Below are positions 9,520-20,762 of a stretch of DNA of 64,000 nt, in pieces. The position numbers and the translations under genes are program-made. The stretch's first letter is position 1; every line of letters begins with the position of its first letter. Below the pieces are notes generated by a model, which worked only from the letters and a program-made list of their open reading frames with translations, ran no database searches and was not told the DNA's origin. The stretch is from Heligmosomoides polygyrus polygyrus. Taxonomy: Eukaryota > Nematoda > Chromadorea > Rhabditida > Heligmosomidae. The stretch spans positions 6,386,001-6,450,000 of the forward strand of contig OX377203.1 of assembly GCA_947396885.1 (NCBI GenBank), written 5' to 3'.

Positions 9520-10345
9520 AGAACAAGATGACCGAAATCCCCTATCCCTTATGATGAGACTGCGCCATGCACTCGTTTTTTTTAGTTTCGTAATGTTTAC
9601 CTGGTTGTTAGCGCAAATTTTCTTCCATTTTTGGTCTTCGATGAAGAACCGAGCTAGGTTTTGCGCTTGGCTTAGCATGAGTTTCTTTTTTTCAGTAGCA
9701 TTTTTTATTTTGTACAGATTTCTTTTAGAAGTCTGTGTCAGAACTAGGTAGTGCTTAGAGACGAACCTAAAAGCTGTTTAGCCGTGCTATTTTCCGATTA
9801 GAAGGAGGGTTTCTTCACTGAAACAACGTCCGAGATCTTGTGACAATTGGGAGTCACGAACTGCATTACGATTGGTCAATCAGTCCACTATCACGCGCCG
9901 CGTGCTGGTGGCGAAGGCACGATAATGACGTTGAAGATACGCCATCAGAAGATATTCTCTTGCCATCGCCCTTGATGGTGGATCAGCGAATGAATGACCA
10001 GTCGTAATACAGTTCTCAAGAGCTTGGACGTTGTTTTAGGTTCGAAACTCCCTTCATAATCGAGAAATGGCATGGCTAAGCAGCTTTTAGGCTCCATCTC
10101 AAAGCACTTTGTGGTTTTGGCACGGGTTTCTAAACAAATCTGTGTAAAATTACGAGTGCTGCCGAAAAAATGAACCCAAGCAAAGCCAAGCGCAAAATCT
10201 AGTTCAGTTCTTCATCAAAAATCTTCAAAAATAGAGGGCTATTTGCGCCGTCAACTAGGTAAGCATTGCGAAAGCCTGAACGAATGCATAACGCAATCTC
10301 ATCATTAGATTAAAGACACTAGAAGGTTTCGGCCATCTTGTTCTT
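9520..10345. repeat. AT-rich palindrome, R-like variant
   Basis: GAACAAGATGACCGAAATCCC at the left has an inverted match GGTTTCGGCCATCTTGTTC at the right. Internal pairs include CATTTTTGGTCTTCGATGAAGAACC against GAACTGAAC/TTCTTCATCAAAAATC, and AGCTGTTTAGCCGTGC against GCTAAGCAGCTTTTAGG. The centre (about 9,830-10,020) contains a sub-palindrome around CACGAACTGCATTACGA/GTCGTAATACAGTTCTC. No coding function is visible. Confidence 0.65.
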
Positions 10346-11296
10346 GTGAAGGAGCTTTGAGTTTTGCAGTAGCTGGATATTCTGGAGATTTAACAAAGAC
10401 ACTCCGCATTGTCCGCTGCCGGCGGCTTTTTGTCCATATTCGGCTGTCGGCCCAACTCATATTGAAGCGTTTTTGATGGCGCCGTTGCAGCAGCGGCTGC
10501 AGCAGCAGTGCGTAGGCAGGGTTTGTTGTTCTGCAGCTGGCTGTCGTCGTATAGGATGTTTAATTCATTTGTTGGTGCTTGGTATCAGAGGTTCTGCCCA
10601 CGTTTGCTCCGTCTCTCTGCTCGTCGTAGCTCATCCCATGTCAGTGGCTGTATGTTCTGCAATGGTCTTCTTCCATAGCTATCGATTTATCGAGTTCAGT
10701 ATCGACGAGCTGCAGCTCATTGACGTCTGCATTGTGCATTCTAAGGAAATTTGTAGTGTAGACTTTTCGATTCTGGCCATTTACACGCTCTTGCCCCACG
10801 AGGCCCACGCAGAGCGGTTGTCGGGTGAGTTTACTAGTTTACTGGCTTGGGGTTCGCCCGAGTAATTGGTAATAACCACTACTGTATACGTGACTACCGG
10901 CAAACATATTCACGCCACTCCCATCTCAAAGGATCAGTTACCTGCAAAAATCGATTAAATCGGTCGATAATGACCACTCGATCAATATAACTTTACTTGA
11001 CGCTTCCAATGGTCTATCATCAGCAGATCGATGGTGGCAATTAATATGTGAATCAGTTGTTGCTAAACTCTGCCGGTCAGACAGACGGACAGATGCTAGC
11101 TATTTGGTATAGAGTAGGATACCGTCAATCCCTGAACTGTCGGATGCACTGGCGGACGCACGGACGGGTTAACGTCTTTGTGTGTTGGTTGGGTAGTATT
11201 CATTCATGCGCGGTCGAATGCACTGATGGACTGACAGACGAGTTCTTACCTTTCTGTACTGCTTTAGCGATTGCTTTCGCTTACTTTTGTATACTA
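10346..11296. other. Unassigned segment with one plus-strand open frame
   Basis: The plus frame 10,473-10,865 (130 codons) begins with a Gln-rich stretch (PLQQRLQQQ) and has no domain I recognise. It lacks convincing splice sites and could be chance or part of an unknown host exon. The rest contains ATCGATT-rich text near 10,950 and tandem GGACGGACAG-like text near 11,080-11,170, but no gene. Confidence 0.3.
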
Positions 11297-12325
11297 TTAG
11301 GTTGTCCCATAAGTCCTTGCAATTTTTTTTCAACGATTCACTGCAGATTTCGCCGGAAGTCTCTTGCATAGCGCTGCATAGCTTTCGAAAGAGAATGATT
11401 TGCTCTATCAGAACATGTATTGCATTTCCTTTTTCATCATGTATTTTGTCAATTTTTAGGTCGTTGAAGTGAAAAAGTGAAAAAGTAGCCATTTGCGCAC
11501 TTGTTCTCTCCGCGTCGGTTTGTAATTTTTTGCGCAGTTTTTATAGCGTTTGAAAGACAATGTTCTGTGCTACAAGAATGTGTGTTAGTGCTGTTCGCTC
11601 ATTTGTCCTTTATTGATTTTTTGGTCATCAAATTGGGACGTCCGAAGGAGGAGGGTTATTTTTGCCGACAGCTCCTGCTCTGTGGTTGGAATTTTGGGTT
11701 GGTGTTATATGTCGTTCGAAAGAGAATGTCTTGTTCTATAAGAATATGTGTCGCGTTTATTGATTTCTATTGAAGATCAACAAAATGCCAAAAAGAGAAA
11801 AATCGTCTTCACCAACAACTCCTTCTCCTTCTTCAGTTGTTGATATTCTACAGAAATCAGCTTAAGCTAATAAACGCGACACAAACTCTTACTGAGCAAG
11901 ACATCCTCTTTCAAACAACATATAACACCAACCCAAAAGGTCCAACCACAGGAGCTGTCGACAAAAATAACCATCCTCCTTCGGACGTCCCAATTTGATG
12001 GCCTAAAAATCAATAGAGGACGAATGAGCAAATAGCACTAACACATATTCTTGTAGTACAGAACATTGCCTTTCAAATGCTGTAAGAAACTGCGCAAAAA
12101 ATTTCAAACCTAAGCGGAGAGAACAAGTGCGCAAATGGCTACTTTTTCACTTTTCACTTCTACTACCTAAAAATTGACAAAATTCATGACGAAAAAAGAA
12201 TACAATACATGTTCTGATAGAGTAAATCATTTTCTTTCGAAAGCTATGCAGCGCTATGCAAGAGACTGCCGGCGAAATCTGCAGTGAATCGTTGAAAAAA
12301 ACTGCAAGGATTATGAGGCAACCTA
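11297..12325. mobile_element. Palindromic non-autonomous mariner, copy A
   Basis: TTAGGTTGTCCCATAAGTCC at the left and GGATTATGAGGCAACCTA at the right are mariner-type terminal repeats. The whole 1,029 bp is an imperfect palindrome centred near 11,815, with matched blocks such as TCGAAAGAGAATGATTTGCT against AGTAAATCATTTTCTTTCGA. It carries no transposase text. A second copy of almost the same length is at 19,735-20,762. By its ends it should be mobilised by a cecropia-type mariner transposase (inference). Confidence 0.85.
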
Positions 12326-12383
12326 TTACTTTCACGACAAACTGAACATTTTTCAAATCAAATTAGATTAGACACTCTTCTAA
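12326..12383. repeat. R element left arm, outer end (target of a MITE)
   Basis: CATTTTTCAAATCAAATTAG and GACACTCTTCTAA are R-family arm text. The arm continues after the MITE, at 13,443. Confidence 0.6.
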
Positions 12384-13442
12384 GGCCTATGGTATACTCC
12401 CGCGTCGCTCCAGCGATGGGCGCGGGGCAACTGTCAACGGCGCGCCTTCGCTGCAGTGGCGGACGGCGCAGTGGGGCGCGGTTGTCAGTTGACACGCCAT
12501 CGCTCCCGCGATGCGTCGCAGAGGGGTGTTATAGCTCTGCGTCGCGGGAGTGAAACATACTCCCGTGCGACGGGCTGCGATGGTCGCGGAGGGGGGAGCG
12601 CTTGTCATGCCCTATTCTATGCACTTCCACTCACTTATTTCGACACTTCCTTGGTTTGTGACCATACCACAGCAATTTCAACACACGTCTGGTGATGTTT
12701 GGTGGTCATGTGATGTCTCTGTTGTTCTCCTCGTAGGGTCCTCGTCGTGGCTAGAGTCATTTTGGGTTTTTTCGACGTCTTGAACGGCTGCTTTTCGGAT
12801 GAGATGTTTTTCTAGGCCGTTTTCCCCCTCTTTTGTGCCGATTCTCGCATTTTTTTTTGCCTGTGAACCTCCTCGACGGCACAGAAATCCACATTTCTGT
12901 GCCAGACAAGTCACAGGGAGGTTCTGCTGACATGTCCGGCACAGAAATGGGCCAAATGAACGGCTGCTTTTCGGATGAGATGTTTTTCTAGGCCGTTTTC
13001 CCCCTCTTTTGTGCCGATTTTTTTTGATTTCCTAAGCCTAAGCCTCTCGTGTCGTGTCGAGCACAGAAACGTGGGTTTGTGGATTGCATGAGGAACAAAA
13101 GAAATGCATGAGTCGACACAGGCATGAGGGAAACCCCCTTGTAAAACACGACATTCACGAAATACCATTGAAAGCAACAACCCTACGACGGCATACGGAT
13201 CAGAAGGCGATAAAGCGGGAAAAACGCGAAATCACGAACGAAAAGGCTGAGAAAACAAGGAATCCGGGAAAAAAATGCACTGAATCAGCTGACTCGCTAA
13301 AATTCTGCAAAAGTCTCCGTCTGCACAACTGCGTGAACTATGTCAGCCTCAGCGACGGCGACGGCTCGCGACGCGCATCGCGAGCCATCGCGTCGCTGTG
13401 CACTCCCGCGTCGCGGCAGCGGACGGGAGTATACCATAGGCC
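12384..13442. mobile_element. GC-rich palindromic MITE M1 (PIF/Harbinger-like), long
   Basis: GGCCTATGGTATACTCCCG and CGGGAGTATACCATAGGCC are perfect inverted ends flanked by TAA (12,381-12,383 and 13,443-13,445), a 3-bp duplication typical of PIF/Harbinger. It split an R arm cleanly between CACTCTTC and GCAAGCTTGACG. GC-rich subterminal arms surround a core of about 700 bp, which contains a direct repeat of about 63 bp. Confidence 0.75.
12780..13020. repeat. Direct repeat inside M1
   Basis: The sequence beginning GAACGGCTGCTTTTCGGATG and ending CCCTCTTTTGTGCCGATT occurs at about 12,781-12,843 and again at about 12,958-13,020, nearly unchanged. Between them lies a small palindrome around CGGCACAGAAATCC / ATTTCTGTGCC. 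Confidence 0.8.
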
Positions 13443-13445
13443 TAA

Positions 13446-13680
13446 GCAAGCTTGACGCTTTTGAAGTCAGACTCAACATCATGCATTGCAAAACGAGCGT
13501 CTTCCAGATTAAACTAGTCTCCAGCACGGTTAGAATAATTTTTCGTTCAAGGAGAATTGATTTAATTTTTTTATTTTTTTTAAAATTCGCCTCTACTAAC
13601 AGTAAGTGAACACGTTGTTTGAAATTCCATAAGATTTTATTTTTCAAGGTTAAATAATATCTAAATAACTAAAATTTCCC
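13446..13680. repeat. R element left arm, inner part
   Basis: This continues the R arm after M1, with GACGCTTTTGAAGTCAGACT, GTTAGAATAATTTTTCGTTC and TTGTTTGAAATTCCATAAG. The inner R blocks and the right arm are missing, so this is a truncated copy. Confidence 0.55.
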
Positions 13681-14250
13681 CGTTTTTTTTTTGAGCGCAC
13701 TTAAGGTGCAGTTATAAACAAATAAACAAATTATTTGATGGGGACTTTTTAAAAGTGGACGAGGGATTTCTACGTCTCTTTTTCTTTTTCTTCTTTTTCT
13801 TCTTCTTCTTTTCTTCTTCTCCTTCTTCCCAGCTTGTTCGCGTTTTCGGTCTTCACTGGTAGTCAGTAGCCTTTTAGCCTGTTAGGGATCTCATTCTGAT
13901 GCTGAAGCACTGAAGAACGACATTAGATTCCTTGGCCAGCTGCAATTTGATCCTTGCAAACGGGGGAAGTGGAAATGTCGGGACAATCAAGGCCATCGAA
14001 ATGTTGCAGGATTTCTTTCAGCGTTTGGACATCCTTAAACTATCTGGCTAATGCAGCTCGCAGCAGCGAAGCACTGCGGTCGAACAGTGTTTATTTCCCG
14101 ATTGATGTTCAGTCTGCCTGAATTTCAGCTGGGCAACGTTTTAGCATGTCCCAAAGATTCTACCTATTCTATTGTTCGTGATATTGGGCTTATTATACTT
14201 TTCTTGAAGAGCAGTAAAGCGAAAATGGCACTAGTCGTTGTTACAAAGGC
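13681..14250. other. Spacer with a TTC-rich microsatellite
   Basis: Positions about 13,778-13,830 are a (TTC/TTTC)n pyrimidine run. No gene is recognised in the rest. Confidence 0.5.
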
Positions 14251-14251
14251 G

Positions 14252-14526
14252 TTTTGTTGCGATCAAAACTCTAGCGCCAGGCAGGACTCGAACCCGCTCC
14301 TCCTGCTGACTGGGCTGGAATGCTGTACGCCATTATACTACCGGCGCTGCTTGATAGAACACAACGTCAACACCTCGTGGGACTCCCCCGTACATCGGGA
14401 TGACGAGATGTGGATGTTGCGTTCGATCAGCGCCGGTGGTATAACGGCGTAGAGCATTCCCGCGCCGTCAGCAGGAGGAGTGGGTTCGAGTCCCGCCTGT
14501 CGCTAGAGTTTTGATCGCAACAAAAT
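14252..14526. repeat. Palindrome with two outward-facing tRNA-like domains
   Basis: TTGTTGCGATCAAAACTCTAG at the left has an inverted match CTAGAGTTTTGATCGCAACA at the right. Each arm holds a tRNA-like domain. The minus-strand B box (reverse of GGACTCGAACCC) is at 14,283-14,294. The plus-strand A box GGTGGTATAACGG is at about 14,430 and the B box GGGTTCGAGTCC at 14,482-14,493. Transcription would diverge, unlike the convergent arrangement of the other foldbacks in the window. A solo trace is at about 36,699-36,745. Confidence 0.75.
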
Positions 14527-14593
14527 ATCGCTGCTATAGCCTACATCCTCGGTATCAGCCACTTGAGGCTGGCTTAAAGAAACTGAATTGAAT

Positions 14594-14650
14594 CGGTACT
14601 AGTCGTTAATGTGGCCTGCATGGAAGGCGAGCACGCATCAGACCAATCAA
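14594..14650. repeat. Solo arm of the GGTACTAGTCG foldback family
   Basis: GGTACTAGTCGTTAATGTGG CCTGCATG matches the left terminus of the element at 15,007-15,217 and the outer arm at 33,808. The text that follows (CAATCAAGCC) is also shared. Confidence 0.55.
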
Positions 14651-15006
14651 GCCGCTTCGAACAAGCATGCCACCCAAGCTGAAGTGTTTAGTGCTGCGAT
14701 TGGTTGGCACGTTCTAGCTTTCTCAAGTTGGCCCCTATGACTAGTACCAGACGCATTCAAAGCTTCCCCACGAACTATGTAGACGTTGTAGAGTACCTCG
14801 AGTATCTTATGAATGGAATGAGGGTGAGATGCGCCATACACTTTTCCATTGTGTTACTGCATTTACTTGATTGGTAGTGTAAACTCTTTTTGCATCAAGT
14901 TTCACTGCTGGGAAAGTGCACAGATTTTTGCGCTTGATCTCAAATGAACATTCGTTTCGAGTAGCAAATTTGATAATGTAAAATTGTACGCAGAACTGAG
15001 ATTAAT
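14651..15006. other. Spacer with an R-like inner block
   Basis: GATGCGCCATACACTTTTCC followed by a TTTACTTGATTGGTAGTGTAAA block (about 14,830-14,880) resembles the inner part of R elements. No gene is recognised. Confidence 0.4.
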
Positions 15007-15217
15007 TGCTACTAGTCGTTATTGTGGCCTGCATGGGTATGGTGTCGAATAGCGTCAGCCAATCAAAGCACTCACCGAACACTCCTACAATCCATCAGGC
15101 CATCGATTATACGCATTCGTCCATCTGGAGCCCATTCGATGCTGGCTGATTGATCTAGTTCGTTCCTCCCTTTCCTCTGCCATTCTCTTCCATGTAGGCC
15201 ACATTAACGACCAGTAC
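15007..15217. repeat. GGTACTAGTCG foldback, short copy
   Basis: CTACTAGTCGTTATTGTGGCC and GGCCACATTAACGACCAGTA are inverted termini, and internal text such as AGCCAATCAAAGC is unpaired. The same terminal text occurs at about 895, 14,594, 33,808 and 35,585. Confidence 0.7.
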
Positions 15218-16152
15218 CATTTCGTGTTTGGAACACGCTCCAAAATTCTCACAATAGCAAGCTATGGATTACTCCACGAGCGGCAAAAAATTGCGCCTAC
15301 AGTACAAGCTGTCGGCGAAATAACAACGGGGTTCGAAGGCACGACTTGTCAAAAGCATAGACAATTAAAGGCGGATCTATTTAATATTTTTTACACAAAA
15401 ATTCAGTGTGTGCGATGTGGTTATCCATTTTTAGGTTTATTGTCGCGAGGTTTATGTAATTGGTAGGAATGGTGTGATCTTCATAATTTTGGCTACCTAG
15501 TTACCTACGAAAATAACACTAAAGGAAGGGCTTCGGTTTTTTTTTTCAAAGCACTTCCTTTGGCAGTTCTTTTAGTAGGTATCCAGGTAGCCAAAACTAT
15601 TGCTAGAAATAATGGCTTGAAGAGGATGGCCTTACAACCGCACGCTTTTAAATCGTGAGCTATGTAGATGGCATCTATACCGCCAATTGAATAAATTTTG
15701 CGACACGTTGGGCAGGAGCATGGCGCGATCTATAACGCAAAAGCTGGCGACATTTTGTTAACTTCCTGCTCTTCAAAGTAAGGTTTACTGTAGCTGGAAG
15801 GGAACAATTTTTATGTTCATTCAGTTTTGATTCACCGACCAGTTGAGTGCCCGTTGTGGAACGTAACGTCTTCGGCGGCCATCATATTCACGTAATTCCC
15901 ACACCTAACCTTCGTTCCTGGACAGAATTCTATCAGAGCGCGATTCGATCGGGATCCCACGGAGCTCTCCGAGCTGCCATTAATTTTGTGCGGAGGAACG
16001 AGCAGATGGACGGACCGGAGGATTAAATCTTTGGTGCCATGTTCATGTTACGTGAGGACCCTTTGAACCGCTGTTGGGTTAGAACGGTATTTGACGCTCC
16101 GCATCTTTCTAGAATTGAACGATAAACGAAGCTAAGCATCTTCTCCTCTGAG
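15218..16152. other. Unassigned region with a small palindrome
   Basis: Positions about 15,483-15,605 are an inverted repeat (TTTGGCTACCTAGTTACCTAC against GTAGGTATCCAGGTAGCC) with GAAGGGCTTC/AAGCACTTCCTT inside. An R-like GGAGCATGGCGCGATCT occurs near 15,715. No gene is recognised. Confidence 0.45.
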
Positions 16153-16585
16153 GGCGTAGTGGCGCAGTCGGAGGAGGCGCTGACTGATGCGTGCACTTTG
16201 ATTCAAGGTTTTTGGTTCGGGTTTCCCGCCCAGGCCAACCAAGGCCTCCAACCATCCGCGATTGGTGAATTGGCCAAATACAGATTCAAGTCACCTTCGC
16301 GATATCGGGAGGTGAAGTGGAATGCGTGGCGCATACCAGAAAGCGATTGATTCACGCTCTGTCCTTAGTCGAGCTCTGAGGATTGCGCCGCGACATGTAT
16401 TCTACCTCACCACCAGATATCGCGTAGGTAACTTGAATCTGTACTTGGCCAAATCGCCAACCCCGGAGGGATGGAAGGCTTGGTTGGTTTGGGTGGGAAA
16501 TCCCCAGCGAGAAACCTGGAATTGGGTGCACGCAGTCGCCACCACCTCCGACCGTGCCACCACGAGCTCAGAAGAGGGCTGATTA
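16153..16585. repeat. Inverted pair of diverged SINE copies
   Basis: The plus half starts GAGGGCGTAGTGGCGCAGTCG with a B box GGTTCGGGTTTCC at about 16,217. The minus half ends with the inverse head (CACCTCCGACCGTGCCACCA). The two are joined tail to tail near 16,375, giving a palindrome of about 430 bp. The ATCCTTT tails are missing at the junction. Confidence 0.75.
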
Positions 16586-16949
16586 GCTTCGTTTATTGTC
16601 CAACTCTAGAAGGATGCGGAATTGCTGTACAGAGGCGGTGTGTAGTGGCTGAACTTCAAACGGCCCTCGCTCACATTTCGCTGAACGATCGCGAGGCTCT
16701 GAATGCGTGCCGGTGTGTCATGTGAAACGGCATTTCATACCGAGAAAACGAAGAACGCGGAAAACACGACGAGGCGCTCGTCAAGCCATGAAGAAGTCGC
16801 GGTGAACATGTGACGCCGCCCGCGGACTGCCGATGGGTCCACATGGATCTTCACAGATTGATCGCGGCCCTTGTTGTTGCACAAGAACGAACAGCTCTCG
16901 ACGGAAGCGTCGAGGTGTCGCGAGCGCTGTATAACACTGCCCCGCCCAT
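16586..16949. other. Unassigned segment
   Basis: Short frames occur on both strands, but no domain or repeat family is recognised. Near 16,770-16,930 the sequence is GC-rich (GCGGTGAACATGTGACGCCG). Confidence 0.3.
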
Positions 16950-17232
16950 TCTGGGGCCGGATTCATCAAGCAATGGGTATAGGTAGAGATCAATGGATCA
17001 AGGGTAAGGTACAACTACGCCTCTCGCGAGAACAGCTGATCTCACTGGAGCGCCATTTTGTCAATGGGCGCGAACAAGGCAGCAGGTATACGGATGTGCC
17101 CAAGACGATCAGAGGGTTTTCTCTACCCACTGATATACCCACGAGTTTGCGGGTAAGGTTTATCATGAATCGTGGGTATGTCCTTCCCCTATACCCAGCA
17201 TACCGGTGGGTATGCGCGTTGATGAATCTGGC
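16950..17232. repeat. MITE with GGGGCCGGATTCATCAA ends, variant core
   Basis: GGGGCCGGATTCATCAAGC at the left and GTTGATGAATCTGGCC at the right are the family ends. The core differs from other copies and carries several GTGGGTATNCCC-type repeats (for example CCCACTGATATACCCACGAG). An open frame across it (16,871-17,356) is incidental. Confidence 0.6.
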
Positions 17233-17285
17233 CGCTGGTCGCGCAGCGATACGTGGGGAGAACGTCATCTATGTATCTCTGTTTT

Positions 17286-17660
17286 CGTGGCGATTTCGCG
17301 AATATTTCACGTCGAATGGGACACTTTTCAATTCAAATTGGGCACTGTTATGTTAGCCCAAGACTTTCCAAATCAAAGCGAACTCTTCCAAAAATCGAAA
17401 TGAGCTCGTAAATTAAACTAGGGACTCTCCAAAAAGGTAAAAATAATTTTTTGTTCAAAAAAAATGTTACATATGATTTATGTTTTAATTCATCTACCCG
17501 ATCACATTGTTTGAAATTTTATAAAATTTTTATTTTTGCGAAAAATAATGCTTCAAAGCTTGTTTTAAACAGCAAGGACGCAGGAATTTTATACTGCGAA
17601 AAAGAGATTGCGCCATGCCCTCGTCCAAGATGTTACGCGAGATGCATAACGTGACCGGGA
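17286..17660. repeat. R element left arm
   Basis: TTTCACGTCGAATGGGACAC leads into ATTGGGCACTGTTATG, GTTTGAAATTTTATAAAA and GAGATTGCGCCATGCCCTCG, in the standard R-arm order. The right arm is missing, and another R copy starts at about 17,715. Confidence 0.6.
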
Positions 17661-17714
17661 CACCTTATTTGGCAACTTTTTGAGCTTCCGTGCTCAATGG
17701 CTACATAAAGTATG

Positions 17715-19285
17715 CAGATGCATATATAATCCATTTTCACGTCGAATTGGACACTTTTGAAATCAAATTGGGCACTTTTCAAACCAAAGTGGTCACTTTT
17801 CACGTTAAATTGGGCACTCTTCTAAGCCCGCCTAAGGCCCCGTTTATACTTCGTCGCCGAGCGACGCAACGCCACATGTGATGGCGATATTGATTGAGCG
17901 ACGCGATCGATCAATTTGGCCACTTTACATACCGTCGCGTCGCTCGGCGTCGGTAGTATAAACGGGGCCTAAGGCTTTTGAAGCCAAAGAGAACCTTTCC
18001 GAATTGAAACAACCTTCGTACAGATTGAACTACAGACTCAATTGATGACTAGAAATTTTTTTGCTCGAGGAAACCATAGAATAACTTTTTTTGAATTTTT
18101 TTACTTTAGCTGCCCGAACGAGTGTAATAATTTTATTAAATTTCTAACTTTGGAAAAATAACAATAACAATAACAAATTGAATGTTGTTTTAAAGCGCAG
18201 CAAAGCCGTAGCCATATAGTGCACTAAAAGGCCAAATTGCGCCACGCACTCGAAAAGCTCGTCGCGATTTTTATTTGATTGATAGTGTAAATGCTGTTTA
18301 CATAGAAAAACGAGGTATATACGCTTTCAACAGTTGTACTTGTTGCAATGTCCACAGTTTTTTCTTTGTACGAGGAAAATTTCAGTACGATTCCTTTAAA
18401 CTTTTAATTCACTTGCCCAATAAGTGAACACTTTAGTTGAAATTTCATAAAGTTCTTTTTTTGTGGAGAAATAAAGTTTTGTAGTTTGTTTTAAAGAACA
18501 GAAAGGCAAAAATTTCTAGTGCCAAAAGAGGAGATTGCGCCATGCACTCATCCAAGACGTCGCGATTTTCATTTGATTGATAGTGTAAATGCAACAAGTA
18601 TGATGTGAGATTAGATTTGGATGTAAACTAGAAAGTTATTTTGTATTGACATTTTGTATTGACATTTATTTTGTATTGTATTGATTCTTGAAGTACATTC
18701 TTTAATGTCATAACCACCTTTTTTTGAATAACGTCTTATGTAGTTTTTTATTTAGCTGAAACATGAATTGGAAAAGGAGAATATTGTTTGCGTAGATTTG
18801 TATTGTGTATATGTTGGTTATATTTATATGTTTATTCATACATACCTGCCGACACTGCAACAAGTGCAATTGTTAAGAACGCACATACCTCGTTGTTCCA
18901 TGTAAACAGCACTTACACTATCAATCAAATAAAAATCGCGACGAGCTTTTCGAGCGCATGGCGCAGCCTGATCTTTTAATGCGCTATGGTTGCTGCTTTG
19001 CTGCGTTTTAAAACAGAATTTAATTTGTTATTTCTTCTCCAAAAGTAAAAATCTTATAAAATTATTACACTCATTCGGGCAGCTAAAGTAAAAAAGATTC
19101 AAAAAAGTTATTCTAAACTTTCCAGAGCAAAAAAAAAATCTCCAAACATTTTATTGAGTCTGTAGTTCAACCTATATGAAGGTTGTTTCAATTCGGATGA
19201 GTCCCCTTTGATTTCAAAAGTCTTAGGCGTGCCTAAAGGTGTGTCCCATTTGATTTGAAAAGCGTCCTGTTTAATTTGAATCATT
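17715..19285. repeat. R element 5 with a MITE in its left arm
   Basis: The left end ATCCATTTTCACGTCGAATTGG continues with three tandem units of the TTGGGCACTTTTCAAACCAAA type (period about 23). MITE M2 splits it at 17,836-17,969. Inner blocks GCGCCACGCACTCGAAAAGC (18,239) and GAGCTTTTCGAGCGCATGGCGC (18,941) are inverted, and an additional half-copy of the inner block lies at 18,533. The right arm ends near 19,285 with GCGTCCTGTTTAATTTGAA. Confidence 0.65.
17836..17969. mobile_element. TAA-flanked GC-rich MITE M2
   Basis: GGCCCCGTTTATACT and AGTATAAACGGGGCC are inverted ends, flanked by TAA at 17,833-17,835 and 17,970-17,972. The arms carry CGCCGAGCGACGC / GCGTCGCTCGGCG, with a core GATTGAGCGACGCGATCGATCAA. 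It is close in sequence to copies at 33,247 and 58,049. Confidence 0.85.
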
Positions 19286-19734
19286 TAGCGCTTTTAAGGC
19301 GAATTGTGATCAATGTTAACGTGCTGCTAATGTGACATTCAGAGTTGGGACGAGAAAAATATTACAAAAATTAAAGTTTTCAGATAATTTTCCATTGCAT
19401 ATGGCATTTCGCTAGATCCAAACTTGCGTTTAAAAAATATCTCTTTTGTTACTAAAAAAATTCACTCTTACTTGCCAGCATTGCGATGTTGGATCACACC
19501 GGACAATTGGGTCTTATCGAATGGAGGTTCCAGTTAACGAGGGCGTGTATAGACGCTTATCGGCTGGCGCGTGTACGGTCTCGGTTAGCGCGTTCAACCT
19601 TCCCAACGCTGCCCACATTCGCGACATGGGCCGAAAATTCTGGTCTTTAAGCTATAGTTTACTGAGTGACTTTTACTGTAAAGGGGAAAAGTCGGCGTTG
19701 GTCAATCGTTTTGCAGGATGAACCACGTATTATA
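19286..19734. other. Unassigned segment
   Basis: A short plus frame (19,446-19,721) has no recognisable domain. No repeat family in the window matches it, so it may be unique host sequence. Confidence 0.3.
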
Positions 19735-20762
19735 TTAGGTTGTCCCATAAGTCCCTACCGTTTTTTTCAACGACTCATTGCGGATTTCGCCGGCGGTCTC
19801 TTGTATAGCGCTGCAAAGCATTCGAAAAAGAATGATTTGCTCTATCAGAGCCTGTGTTGCATTTCTTTTTCCATCCTTAATTTTGTAAATTTTTACGTCG
19901 TTATATTGAAAAGTGGAAAAGTGGCCTTCTGCGCAGTTGTTCTCTCTGCTTATGTTTGAAATTTTTTTGCGCAGTTTTTCATAGCATTACAACGTTCTGT
20001 ACTACAAGAATACATGTTGGTCCTATTTGCTCACTTGTCCTTTATTAAATTTTAGGCCATCAAATTGGGACGTACGAAGGAGAAGGTTCATTTTTATTGA
20101 CAGCTCCTGCTCTGTGTTAGGATCTTTTTGCTCGGTGTTATATGTCGGTCGACGGAGAATGTCTTGCTCTATAAGAATTTGTGTCGCGTTTATTGGCTCA
20201 TGCTGATTTCTGTCGGTATTAACTACCGAACAAGGAGGAGTTGTTGGTGAAGATGATTTCTCTCTTTTTGACATGTTGTTGAAATTCGACAGAAATCAGC
20301 ATTAGCCAACAAACGCGACACAAATTCTTATTAAGCTAGACATCCTCTTCCGAACGACTTATAACACCGAGCAAAAAGGGCCAACCACAGAGCAGGAGCT
20401 GTCGGTAAAAATAAATCTTCTCCTTCGGACGTCCCAATTTGATGGCTTAAAAATCAATAAGGGACAAATGAGAAAATAGGACCAACACGCATTCTTGTAG
20501 CACAGAACATTTACTTCCAAATGCTATGAAAAACTGCGCAAAAAATTCCAAATCTAAGCGGAGAGAAGCGACTGCGCAGATGGCAACTTTCCATTTTTCA
20601 CTTTAACGACCTAAAAATTGACCTAAAGTTTAGGATGAAAAAAGAAATGCAATACATGCTCTGATAGAGCAAATCATTCTCTTTCGAAAGCTGTGTAGCG
20701 CTATGCCGGCGAAATCCGCAATGAATCGTTGAAAAAACGGCTGGACTTATGGGGCAACCTAA
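19735..20762. mobile_element. Palindromic non-autonomous mariner, copy B
   Basis: TTAGGTTGTCCCATAAGTCC and GGACTTATGGGGCAACCTAA are intact inverted termini flanked by TA (19,733-19,734 and 20,763-20,764). The length, 1,028 bp, is within one base of copy A at 11,297, and the blocks correspond throughout (for example TCAAATTGGGACGT and CTATAAGAATTTGTGTCGCG). The centre lies near 20,250. Confidence 0.9.

Noticed and set aside
16871..17356. A 161-codon open frame on the plus strand
   Set aside because: It crosses a MITE and the start of an R arm, so it is assembled from repeats.
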